Assembly (NCBI RefSeq): GCF_040833975.1
Contig: NZ_CP162130.1
Coordinates: forward strand, 2,058,501-2,122,500
DNA: 64,000 bases
Reading direction: 5' to 3'
Origin: Leptospira sp. WS92.C1
GTDB lineage: Bacteria > Spirochaetota > Leptospiria > Leptospirales > Leptospiraceae
The notes under the pieces were generated by a model, which was given only the letters and a program-made list of their open reading frames with translations, was not told where the DNA came from and ran no database searches. The position numbers and the translations under genes are program-made. Positions 52,497 through 64,000 of this stretch are shown piece by piece (position 1 is the first letter of the stretch; each line of letters starts with the position of its first letter).

Positions 52497-53776
52497 ATTC
52501 TCATCCCAAGGCACTTCCGACGTTATTCCTCACGGAAACCTGGGAACGTTTTAGTTTTTATGGAATGAGGGCCTTGCTTGTTTTGTTTTTAACAAAGGTC
52601 TTTCACTATTCCGATCCGATCGCCCAAGATATTTACGGATATTATATCGGTCTCGTGTATCTGACTCCTTTGATCGGCGGATATCTCGCAGATCGATATC
52701 TGGGTTTTAAAACTTCCATCTATCTCGGGACAACGTTGATGATGTTTGGACATTTGAGTCTCGGCTTTGAGACAAAACCCTTTTTCTTTTTCGGACTCTT
52801 TTTACTCATCATAGGAGTCGGTTTTTTCAAACCGAGTATCTCAACGGTAATAGGGAGAATCTACGAAGAAGAAAACAAAAATCATATGAAAGATTCCGGT
52901 TTTACGATCTTTTATATGGGAATCAACTTAGGCGGTTTTTTAGGTCCGATCTTTTGCGGTTATTTTAGCGAATCATTTGGATGGGGATACGGTTTTGGCG
53001 TTGCTGCGTTCGGTGTGTTTTTCGGAATTACGATCTTTCTTTTCGGACAAAAAAAAATCCCTCAAATTGTATTTCAACCCGGTAAAAAAAATCATATCCA
53101 ACCATCCAAGAAACTCGTTCCCCTCACAAAGGAAGAAAAAGAAAGAGTAGGCGTGATTCTCATTTTCACAACGTTGATGATCATTTTCTGGGGAGTGTTT
53201 GAACAGATCGGATCTTCGATGAATCTTTTTATCGATCGTCATGTGGACAGAAGTCTTTTCGGATATGAGATACCGACTCCTTTATTCCAATCTTTAAATC
53301 CTCTTTTGATCCTTGTTTTTGCACCTTTGGTGGCGTCCTTTTGGACAGCGCTTTCTAAAAGAAATTTAAAACCAGATACTTCGACCCGCTTTGCATACGG
53401 CTTTTTTATTTTGAGTTTGGGATATTTGACTCTGGTCGGAGCGACGTATGACTTTCAGAAAGGAAGCAAGATCTCTTTTCTTTGGGTTTTTTTGATGGTG
53501 ACTCTGATTACAATCGGAGAACTGTTTACCTCTCCAGTTGGCCTTTCTTTAGTTACCAAATTGGCGCCTACTCATCTTGGGGGATTTTTGATGGGAGTGT
53601 GGTTTATTTCCAGTTTTTTTGGAGGAATCTTAACCGCTAAACTAGGCGGACTGATGAGCACGGATAATTTTCCTGTTTTTTTCGGTATGTTTGCGGGTCT
53701 TGCATTTGCGGGAAGTCTGATTCTTTATCTCGCAAGAAAAAAATTTCAGACTTGGATGCATGGAGGTGATTTATGA
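52472..53776 (+). CDS. POT-family proton-dependent oligopeptide transporter
   Basis: A 434-residue transporter with about 12 membrane segments. The family signature is FLTETWERFSFYGMRALLVLFLTK at about residues 18-41, followed by GYYIGLVYLTPLIGGYLADRYLG and FYMGINLGGFLGPIFCGYF. It imports di- and tripeptides with protons. CAGGAG precedes the ATG. The start lies inside the 3' end of the adenosyltransferase gene. It is slightly shorter than many POT proteins. Confidence 0.93.
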   Translation: MDVPSKSVNSHPKALPTLFLTETWERFSFYGMRALLVLFLTKVFHYSDPIAQDIYGYYIGLVYLTPLIGGYLADRYLGFKTSIYLGTTLMMFGHLSLGFETKPFFFFGLFLLIIGVGFFKPSISTVIGRIYEEENKNHMKDSGFTIFYMGINLGGFLGPIFCGYFSESFGWGYGFGVAAFGVFFGITIFLFGQKKIPQIVFQPGKKNHIQPSKKLVPLTKEEKERVGVILIFTTLMIIFWGVFEQIGSSMNLFIDRHVDRSLFGYEIPTPLFQSLNPLLILVFAPLVASFWTALSKRNLKPDTSTRFAYGFFILSLGYLTLVGATYDFQKGSKISFLWVFLMVTLITIGELFTSPVGLSLVTKLAPTHLGGFLMGVWFISSFFGGILTAKLGGLMSTDNFPVFFGMFAGLAFAGSLILYLARKKFQTWMHGGDL

Positions 53777-55077
53777 TCAATTTTGAATATTTAAGGATAC
53801 ATATAAATCGTATCGTTTTGATTTTTTTTATTTTGGTTTTGTTTCAAACAAATCTTTTTGCAGATCCTTTTAGCGATTTGCTCAAGGATGATTTCGAAGC
53901 GGGACAAACTCTTCTTATTAAAAATTCTGTCTTTCAGAAATTGGGTGGGAAGTCCAAAGATCCCAAGGTAATCGAAATTACGAAGAATACGATTCCTTGG
54001 GCGATCATGGAAGGATTGGCTCCGGAAACGATTGCGGACTTGATCGTAAATCAATATTACGTTTCTCTTTCCGGAATGCGGTTTACGGAATCTGAAGACG
54101 CGATTCCAATCTTATCCAAACAAAAACTTTCCGAAAAAGATTTCGTTCTGGTTTCCTTGTTTGTAAAGGAAACCGATCAAGCAGGAATTCGAGAAGAGGT
54201 TAGAAACGTATTCTTATCCACTGTTTTAAAATCTCGCTGGGACGGATTTTCCATTCTCGCGGGAGGAAGAGCTTTGATTGCCGGAAAATATGTCGGAATT
54301 CCAGAAAACAGACTCGCATCCAGGATCTTGAGTTTATTTCCCACCAAGGGCGCGAATTCAGCGTTTGAAAAAACGGATTCTGCATTTAGACAGGCTATCT
54401 TTTTCAATCCCGCAAACGATCGTTATACACTCGCTTCCGACTTATTATCTCAACTTAGATCTCTTCATTCTGGAACCAAAAGTAAGTCTTTGGATTCATG
54501 GACTTCTTCGATTGCAACCGCAAGATCCTTGGATGGCAGTTTGAATTCCGCTGGAGACGTTGTGATTGGAGATAGGCCCAAGTTTGGCTTTGAAGAAAAC
54601 ATTCCGGAACCGCCCTTAGTTCCGGAAATAGAACCGGACGCTCCTGTCATTCCTGTGAAGGCAGAATGGGAAGTATTACAGTCTTCGAATTTGAACAAGG
54701 TCGTTCGGGAATGGTTGGGAACTCCTTACTATTGGGGAGGGACTTCTAAAAAGGGTGTGGACTGTTCCGGTTTTACGTTTAGTTCCTTGACGGATGCCAG
54801 GGTTGGAGTTCCCACAAAAATCGTTCCTCGTGTAGGGAATGGTCAAGCAAAAGTAGGGAACAATGTGTCCCGTGAAAATCTAAAGGCAGGAGATTTGATC
54901 TTTTTTTCGGCTTCTCCAAATCAGAGTAAGATTACTCACGTAGGACTTGTGATTTCGGATAAGGAATTTGCACATGCCTCTTCTACAAGAGGGGTTGTAA
55001 TCGATAAAATTTCTATAAAATGGTGGGTGGATCGTTATGTGACATCGAGACGCGTTTTTAAGAAAGTGAATCCTTAA
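53773..55077 (+). CDS. Exported NlpC/P60 cell-wall peptidase-like protein
   Basis: A 434-residue protein. A signal peptide ends near residue 31 (LFQTNLFA). The middle (about 35-290) is helical and of unknown type, then a proline-rich linker (EPPLVPEIEPDAPVIPV) leads to the NlpC/P60 domain, with DCSGFTFSSLTD (catalytic Cys) and ITHVGLVIS (catalytic His). The domain cleaves peptidoglycan stem peptides. GGAGGTGA precedes the ATG. Its start overlaps the POT stop by four bases; a link between wall peptide release and peptide import is possible but inferred. Confidence 0.9.
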   Translation: MINFEYLRIHINRIVLIFFILVLFQTNLFADPFSDLLKDDFEAGQTLLIKNSVFQKLGGKSKDPKVIEITKNTIPWAIMEGLAPETIADLIVNQYYVSLSGMRFTESEDAIPILSKQKLSEKDFVLVSLFVKETDQAGIREEVRNVFLSTVLKSRWDGFSILAGGRALIAGKYVGIPENRLASRILSLFPTKGANSAFEKTDSAFRQAIFFNPANDRYTLASDLLSQLRSLHSGTKSKSLDSWTSSIATARSLDGSLNSAGDVVIGDRPKFGFEENIPEPPLVPEIEPDAPVIPVKAEWEVLQSSNLNKVVREWLGTPYYWGGTSKKGVDCSGFTFSSLTDARVGVPTKIVPRVGNGQAKVGNNVSRENLKAGDLIFFSASPNQSKITHVGLVISDKEFAHASSTRGVVIDKISIKWWVDRYVTSRRVFKKVNP

Positions 55078-55258
55078 TCGATTCTGAAACTTTAAAGACA
55101 TGAACGTTCTTTAACGAACCTTTTTTAGTCTTTTAAAGAGTTTTCCAAGGTCCTGATTTTTTTTTAAAAGGACTTCGTAATGATTTTTCGAATTTCTGAG
55201 ACACTCTATTTTTTTGGTCTTCAAACTTTTTCTTGTATTTGAATTTTTTCCAAATATA

Positions 55259-55302
55259 GGAGCCTTATAGACAGCTTGCGATTTCTATAAGGTTCCCGTC
55301 TT
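55259..55302 (+). terminator. Terminator-like hairpin between convergent genes
   Basis: A 13-base stem (55259-55271 with 55284-55296, one G-U wobble) is followed by CGTCTTTTTT. It should end plus-strand transcription from the NlpC/P60 gene and lies just before the stop of the convergent DUF1564 gene. Confidence 0.75.
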
Positions 55303-55304
55303 TT

Positions 55305-55844
55305 TTAAGAATCAAACCAATCTCGATAATCCAATACAGAAAAACAGTAAGCCGGATCACATTCTAAGGTTCGAATGATTCGATTGTTTAGCAAATCGAG
55401 GTGGAGGATATACCTGTAATTCCTGTGAAACGTGGGAGCTCCCTCATTCATCATATTCACGATAGAATCTCCAACTCCAATCTCATCCAGCCATAACAAA
55501 TAATTAAAAAGATAACAACGTGAAACGCCATGCGTCTGGGCAAGGGTTCCGAGTAAGGCCCATGCTCCCGTATTCATCCGAACGTTCATTCGCTTCATCT
55601 TTTCTGTCCCCAAACTCGGTTGATACATAGTTTTTCCTGCTTTTTTTCCTAAACGTTTGGTCGAAGTAAGATACTTTCCATATATCTTCAAAAGCGTGGG
55701 AATTCGTTTTGGCAACATTCGTCTCTTTTCTTCACGATAGCGGAGCAAAGTAGATTCCGGTATTAACAACGTAACCACGTCTGTTTTGCTTTCTCTGAGA
55801 ATCGATTCAATTTCAAAGTCTGATTTTAAAAGTAATACGCCCAT
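55305..55844 (-). CDS. DUF1564-type protein
   Basis: A 179-residue basic protein that resembles the DUF1564 family known from Leptospira. The segment [37 protein letters not shown] and the later [34 protein letters not shown] match the family as I recall it. The basic helix pattern suggests a DNA-binding or toxin/antitoxin-like role, but this is not established. The ATG at 55844 was chosen; the open frame starts further up at 55913. It is alone on the minus strand. Confidence 0.72.
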   Translation of the reverse strand: MGVLLLKSDFEIESILRESKTDVVTLLIPESTLLRYREEKRRMLPKRIPTLLKIYGKYLTSTKRLGKKAGKTMYQPSLGTEKMKRMNVRMNTGAWALLGTLAQTHGVSRCYLFNYLLWLDEIGVGDSIVNMMNEGAPTFHRNYRYILHLDLLNNRIIRTLECDPAYCFSVLDYRDWFDS

Positions 55845-56029
55845 ACCGAATACGGTTCCTGGACATTTCAAAACGAATCGTTTAAAACAAAAAAAAGATT
55901 GAATGGAAATCAAAAGTCAAAAAAAGGCTATGTTCAGTTGATTCAAGAGCTTTCTCTTCCTATAAAAAATCCGAGTTTTACAAATTCGTTTTTTAAAAAA
56001 GATTCGGACCCATCCAAAATAAAATGGAT

Positions 56030-56644
<615 letters not shown>

Positions 56645-56707
56645 GGGAAGGATACTATAACTGCTTAGAGAGAAACCGTAAATCAAAATCCACAGGCATG
56701 GTAGAAT

Positions 56708-57721
<1,014 letters not shown>

Positions 57722-57728
57722 TCGATCT

Positions 57729-58205
57729 ATGAATCTCAAAAGTCATATCGTTCCTTGGGAAGAAGCGGCTAACGTATCGGATCGAATCCGTAAAACCGGG
57801 AAAATCGTTTTTACAAACGGTTGTTTTGACCTCGTTCACCGAGGACATCTCACCTATCTTTCCCAGGCGCGGGAACTGGGAGATTTTCTTTGGGTGGGAA
57901 TCAATGCCGATCTTTCCGTGAAACGCTTAAAAGGTGAACAAAGACCGGTCGTTTCCGAAGAGGACCGAGCCATTCTTCTTTCCAGCCTTCGATTTGTGGA
58001 TGCGGTCACGATTTTTCCGCAAGATACTCCGTTGGAGCTCCTACGTTTGGTCCGACCGGCGATTCACGTCAAAGGAGGGGACTACAAAATTGAAGATCTT
58101 CCCGAAACACCGCTCGTCCGAGAATTCGGCGGCGAGGTCACGATTTTGCCGTTTGTATCCGGAAAATCCACCACGGGTTTGATCCAGAAAATCCTGAAAC
58201 TCTAA
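57729..58205 (+). CDS. rfaE2: Heptose 1-phosphate nucleotidyltransferase (RfaE2-type)
   Basis: A 158-residue cytidylyltransferase-fold enzyme that activates heptose 1-phosphate with ATP to ADP-heptose. FTNGCFDLVHRGHLTYLSQA (HRGH motif) at about residues 29-48, VGINADLSVKRLKG near residue 56 and the terminal GKSTTGLIQKI are typical. It follows rfaE1 directly and completes the ADP-heptose route with it. Confidence 0.93.
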   Translation: MNLKSHIVPWEEAANVSDRIRKTGKIVFTNGCFDLVHRGHLTYLSQARELGDFLWVGINADLSVKRLKGEQRPVVSEEDRAILLSSLRFVDAVTIFPQDTPLELLRLVRPAIHVKGGDYKIEDLPETPLVREFGGEVTILPFVSGKSTTGLIQKILKL

Positions 58206-58305
58206 AACAAGGTCTTTCTATTTTTTTAGAGACAGAATTCTGTGAAATTCCTGTTTGAATTTCTGGAAACTCCCAAAACTCTGTTCTGAAAGGCGGGAAT
58301 GGAAG

Positions 58306-60788
<2,483 letters not shown>

Positions 60789-60799
60789 TCGGATCTTTT

Positions 60800-61381
60800 A
60801 TGAAACGAGCTTACAACAGGATTCGAATTCTTTTCATTCTGATTTCGTTTTGTTTGTCCGCATTCTTATTTACGGATTGTAAAAAGCTAAATTACGAAAG
60901 AGTGGAAAAAGAAAGAGAAGCGGGAGCATCGATTTCCATTCGGAACTTTAAAAGAGAAGCATATACTCAGGACGGAAGACTTCAATGGGAACTCAAAGCG
61001 CTGGAATCCTACGTTTTTGTAAACGAAGATCGGACCATCTTTTATAATATCGATTTCGATCAGTATGAAGATGGAAAATTCAAATCCAAACTACTCGGTG
61101 AAAAAGGAGAGATCAATCACAAGACACGATTGATGAAACTGGAAGGAAAGATCTTTCTAAGAACGGACGATAACAAAACCCTCACTGCAAGAGCGATCGA
61201 ATACAATATGGATACCAAAAAATTGGTATCGGATTCTGAAGTTACCGTAAGTGCAGATGGAACCACGATTCATGGGGTGGGCCTAAGAGCAGATAAAGAT
61301 CTCAATAAGTTTACAATCCTAAGACCTACCGCCATTACACAGGGAGGCACCAACCCATTAAAAGCCGCCGGTTCCAAATGA
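60800..61381 (+). CDS. lptC: LPS export protein LptC-like lipoprotein
   Basis: A 193-residue protein with a signal/anchor (ILFILISFCLSAFLFTDC) whose FTDC resembles a lipobox, unlike the uncleaved anchor of enteric LptC. The following beta-rich OstA-like domain (SIRNFKREAYTQDGRLQWELKALESYVFVNEDRTIF) fits LptC. It bridges LptB2FG to LptA. The stop overlaps the next gene by four bases. Confidence 0.85.
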   Translation: MKRAYNRIRILFILISFCLSAFLFTDCKKLNYERVEKEREAGASISIRNFKREAYTQDGRLQWELKALESYVFVNEDRTIFYNIDFDQYEDGKFKSKLLGEKGEINHKTRLMKLEGKIFLRTDDNKTLTARAIEYNMDTKKLVSDSEVTVSADGTTIHGVGLRADKDLNKFTILRPTAITQGGTNPLKAAGSK

Positions 61382-62748
61382 TTCGAAAATCAACATTCTT
61401 ACTTTTTTTATTTTTACTTGCGTTTCCTAATTTCGGAAACGTAAAACCTCCTTTGCCGATCGGAAGTGAAACCGCGGATCGAAAATTTATCAGCATTCCC
61501 GATACCATTCCCGAAAAGAAAAATTCCGCTCCCGACTTTCCCACGCTTTGGGGAGGATCTTCCTTAACCCAGGAAGATAAGACAATCTCGGGTTTAAAGA
61601 TCACAACTTTTAGTTTGGATGGAGGAGCTTGGATCCAACACAGAAAGGTAAAACTTTCGGCGAGCCAGATCGAAGTCTACGGAAAGGACGCATTTAAAGG
61701 ATTTCTTAAAGGTGGAGTTTTTATCCAGGACGGAGACAACGGAGTCACTCTCAGAGCGGGAACGGGAGAATACGATAAAATGGAGGAAAAGATTTATATC
61801 AAAGATCGTCCCCGTCTGTTTCACACGGATAAAAGCGGAATCAAAACCGTCATCTCCGCAACCTTTATAGAAAGAAACCTCGCTAAAAAAACTACGATCT
61901 TAAAAGAAAACGTAATCATCGCACATCCTCAGATCACCATCCTTTGTAAAGAAGCAGTCTTTGAAGAAGACGAGGATAAGATCACAACGGATCCCAATCC
62001 GATTCTGATTGCGAAAGACAGATATCTGACCGGAAAACAACTCACGTTTCATACAAACGAAAATAGAATCGAACTGACCGGAGACAGCATTCTATTTCAA
62101 AATTATACTGAAACCGAAAAAGTGGAAAACAAGGATTCAAAAAATTCGAAACCTGCCGAAGAAAAGCAGAAAAAAGAAGTTACCCGAGTCGCGATTTTAA
62201 AAGGAGATCAGCTGGTCAGCGATAAGGATGAAAACGGAGAAACGAGAGTGGGTCTGTATGGAAACGCCAAGATCTATCGGCACACGATGAAAATGGAAGC
62301 TGAAAAATTGATCAGCTATGGAAAAAACTCCACAAAGATAGAGGCTCGAAATCAAATCACAATTCACGATCGAGAAAACAGATTGATCCTCTCCGGGAAT
62401 GTCCTTGACTACTTTAAAAACGAACAGTACATTCATTTGACCGATTCGGGGAAAATCGATTTTCTTGATAAAAAATCCGAGACAGTTACAAGCACAATGA
62501 CAGCCGTCGAATTTGAACGATTTCTGGATAAAAATGAAACCGTGATTCGTGGAAACGTAATTATAGAAGGCAAGGATTCTTCCGCAACGGGGGAATACGC
62601 AACTTATTTTGAAAAAGAGGAAAAAGTGTATCTTGAGGGAAATCCTACGTTAAAGAAAAACGGCAGAGACATTCATGCAGGAAGAATCATATTCTTTCCA
62701 AGAGAAGGTCGCGCGCTTTTAACCGATGGAATCGTTCCCGGAAAGTAA
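61378..62748 (+). CDS. LptA/OstA-like periplasmic LPS transport protein
   Basis: A 456-residue exported protein with a signal peptide (LLFLFLLAFPNFGN). It is built of repeated beta-jellyroll-like OstA units with recurring patterns (for example VFIQDGDNGVTLRAGTGEYDK, NRLILSGNVLDYFKNEQYIHL). It is longer than Escherichia coli LptA (185 residues), so it may have several units in one chain. It should form the bridge for LPS across the periplasm. It overlaps lptC and precedes lptB by nine bases. Confidence 0.85.
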   Translation: MIRKSTFLLFLFLLAFPNFGNVKPPLPIGSETADRKFISIPDTIPEKKNSAPDFPTLWGGSSLTQEDKTISGLKITTFSLDGGAWIQHRKVKLSASQIEVYGKDAFKGFLKGGVFIQDGDNGVTLRAGTGEYDKMEEKIYIKDRPRLFHTDKSGIKTVISATFIERNLAKKTTILKENVIIAHPQITILCKEAVFEEDEDKITTDPNPILIAKDRYLTGKQLTFHTNENRIELTGDSILFQNYTETEKVENKDSKNSKPAEEKQKKEVTRVAILKGDQLVSDKDENGETRVGLYGNAKIYRHTMKMEAEKLISYGKNSTKIEARNQITIHDRENRLILSGNVLDYFKNEQYIHLTDSGKIDFLDKKSETVTSTMTAVEFERFLDKNETVIRGNVIIEGKDSSATGEYATYFEKEEKVYLEGNPTLKKNGRDIHAGRIIFFPREGRALLTDGIVPGK

Positions 62749-62757
62749 ACTACGATT

Positions 62758-63483
62758 ATGAGTAAAACCTTCCGAATGGAAAACCTGGTCAAGGTCTACA
62801 ACAAAAGAAAGGTAGTAGACGGAGCCAGTTTTGATATCACTAAAGGAGAAGTAGTCGGCCTGCTTGGTCCGAACGGCGCCGGGAAAACCACTTCTTTTTA
62901 TATGTCCGTGGGTTTTGTTAGACCCGATTCCGGTAAAGTTTATATCGACGGACAAGACGTTACCGATTCTCCGATGCATATCCGTGCGAGATCCGGGGTC
63001 GGTTATCTCGCGCAAGAAGCTTCTATCTTTCGAAAACTCACGGTCGCCGAAAACCTGGAAGCAATCCTTGAGACGATGAATCTATCCAGAACCGAAATCA
63101 TAAAAAGAAGAGACGAACTCCTTATCGAACTACAGATCATGAGAGTCGCCAACCAAAAGGGTTATACTCTTTCGGGAGGTGAAAGAAGACGTTGTGAAAT
63201 CGCGAGAGCTTTGGTTACAAATCCCGATTTCATTCTTCTGGACGAACCGTTTGCGGGAGTAGATCCGATCGCGGTAAAGGACATTCAAACCGTAATCCAG
63301 TCTCTCAAAAAAAGAGGTCTTGGAATTTTGATCACGGATCACAACGTTCGCGAAACTCTAAAGATCACGGACCGCGCGTATATCATGTATAGCGGTAGAA
63401 TTTTGATTTCCGGTTCCACACACGATCTCGTAAACGATCCGGAAACAAGAAGAATCTATTTGGGCGAGGATTTTACGCTGTGA
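62758..63483 (+). CDS. lptB: LPS export ABC transporter ATPase
   Basis: A 241-residue ATPase. Walker A is GPNGAGKTTS near residue 39, the signature is YTLSGGERRRCEIARAL near residue 138, Walker B is FILLDEPFAGVDP near residue 158 and the switch His is in ITDHNVRETL. It powers extraction of LPS from the inner membrane with LptF and LptG, which are not in the window. Its stop overlaps the rpoN start. Confidence 0.95.
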   Translation: MSKTFRMENLVKVYNKRKVVDGASFDITKGEVVGLLGPNGAGKTTSFYMSVGFVRPDSGKVYIDGQDVTDSPMHIRARSGVGYLAQEASIFRKLTVAENLEAILETMNLSRTEIIKRRDELLIELQIMRVANQKGYTLSGGERRRCEIARALVTNPDFILLDEPFAGVDPIAVKDIQTVIQSLKKRGLGILITDHNVRETLKITDRAYIMYSGRILISGSTHDLVNDPETRRIYLGEDFTL

Positions 63484-64000
63484 ATCTCAGTCACTCACTG
63501 GTTCAAAAACAAACCCAGAAACTGGTGATGACTCAAGACTTAAGACAGTCCATAGAATTGCTTCCCCTTTCCACGATCGAACTCTCCGATCGGATCAGTT
63601 CGGAACTCATAGAAAATCCGATGCTCGAAGAAGAATATGCATCCGAAAAAAATCGAACCCCCGATCTTTACAGCAGAGACGATCTCCGAAGAAAAGAAAA
63701 GAACGACTTCATTAAAAATTCTGACGTAACCTGGCAGGATAATTATTCCATCGATAGAGCCGGATCAACCGGTTCCGACGCAGGCGATCGAAATCAAAAA
63801 TATATAGAATCCTCTCCTGAAAAAAGTTCTCTTTCGGAGCATCTTCTCTGGCAGCTTCGACTTTCAAGTTTAAAACCCGACGAGATAACGATCGGAGAAA
63901 TGTTGATCTCGATGTTGGACGATCACGGATTTATCTCGATTCCGATTCCCGACTTTTGCAAGGAGATGAGTCTGAATGAAAAGAAAGTGCGTAAGGTTCT
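63480..64000 (+). CDS. rpoN: RNA polymerase sigma-54 factor, N-terminal part (cut by window edge)
   Basis: The frame opens at a GTG at 63480 that overlaps the lptB stop by four bases and runs off the window. The first residues VNLSHSLVQKQTQKLVMTQDLRQSIELLPLSTIELSDRI are the activator-interacting region I of sigma-54, followed by an acidic region II and the start of the core-binding part. Sigma-54 needs enhancer-binding ATPases and reads -24/-12 promoters. The lptB-rpoN order is conserved in many bacteria. Confidence 0.93.
   Translation, partial: MNLSHSLVQKQTQKLVMTQDLRQSIELLPLSTIELSDRISSELIENPMLEEEYASEKNRTPDLYSRDDLRRKEKNDFIKNSDVTWQDNYSIDRAGSTGSDAGDRNQKYIESSPEKSSLSEHLLWQLRLSSLKPDEITIGEMLISMLDDHGFISIPIPDFCKEMSLNEKKVRKV

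Noticed and set aside
58200..58231. AT-rich inverted repeat CTCTAAAA / TTTTAGAG between rfaE2 and pyrG
   Set aside because: Only eight mostly A-T pairs with a 16-base loop and no T-tract behind it; too weak to call a terminator.

Overview
The window reads as a chromosomal segment of a spirochaete, almost certainly Leptospira. The evidence is a DUF1564-type protein (a family known mainly from Leptospira), two FlaB-type flagellins beginning MIINHNIS, spirochaete-style lipoboxes (YSNC, VWNC, FTDC), an LPS/Kdo/heptose gene set, and AT-leaning codon use; by eye the G+C is near 40 percent, not computed. Nearly all of it is dense housekeeping and signalling sequence. No CRISPR array, insertion sequence or prophage was recognised. 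The first and last genes are cut by the window edges.

Layout. 1-1886: 3' end of a histidine kinase, a methyltransferase, a membrane protein and a possible gene remnant. 2029-4002: class I fructose-1,6-bisphosphatase on the minus strand, then two small unknown proteins. 4196-8499: rpsU-yqeY-dnaG-rpoD, the macromolecular-synthesis operon that links translation, replication and transcription initiation. 8693-12837: glpD, tyrS and a membrane-anchored polysaccharide-deacetylase-like protein. 12838-17106: a gene-poor patch, an ankyrin-repeat protein with an odd 5' end, and a lipoprotein. 17253-22015: on the minus strand, tRNA-Ala(GGC), a hydrolase-like protein, peptide deformylase and an RND exporter. 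22077-25524: a coiled-coil protein, a fused GAF/PP2C phosphatase/RsbW-like kinase and a STAS antagonist, forming a partner-switching module. 25616-30021: a two-gene biotin-dependent acyl-CoA carboxylase whose biotin carboxylase is divergent.

30064-41546 is a long minus-strand chemotaxis operon read in the order PAS/GAF histidine kinase, REC-ATPase protein, CheY, STAS protein, CheA, a triple-PAS methyl-accepting protein, CheW, CheD, CheB. No cheR lies in the window. After ispH come a flaB with a sigma-28-like promoter, a CusCBA-type metal efflux operon flanked by two Cys- or His-rich exported peptides, and a second, convergent flaB. 51945-55077 holds cob(I)alamin adenosyltransferase, a POT-family peptide transporter and an NlpC/P60 protein in overlapping order. 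55305-56644 carries the DUF1564 protein and a Lon-N-domain protein on the minus strand.

56708-64000 is an envelope block: heptose kinase and nucleotidyltransferase (rfaE1, rfaE2), CTP synthase, Kdo-8-phosphate synthase, LptC, an LptA/OstA-like protein, LptB and the start of rpoN (sigma-54). These genes supply heptose and Kdo precursors, the CTP that activates Kdo, and the machinery that moves LPS to the outer membrane.

The observations most worth a second look are the chemotaxis operon that includes a STAS protein and a REC-ATPase, the near-identical 131-residue PAS triplication in the receptor, the fused phosphatase-kinase partner switch, the divergent biotin carboxylase, and the hairpin clusters around both flagellin genes.
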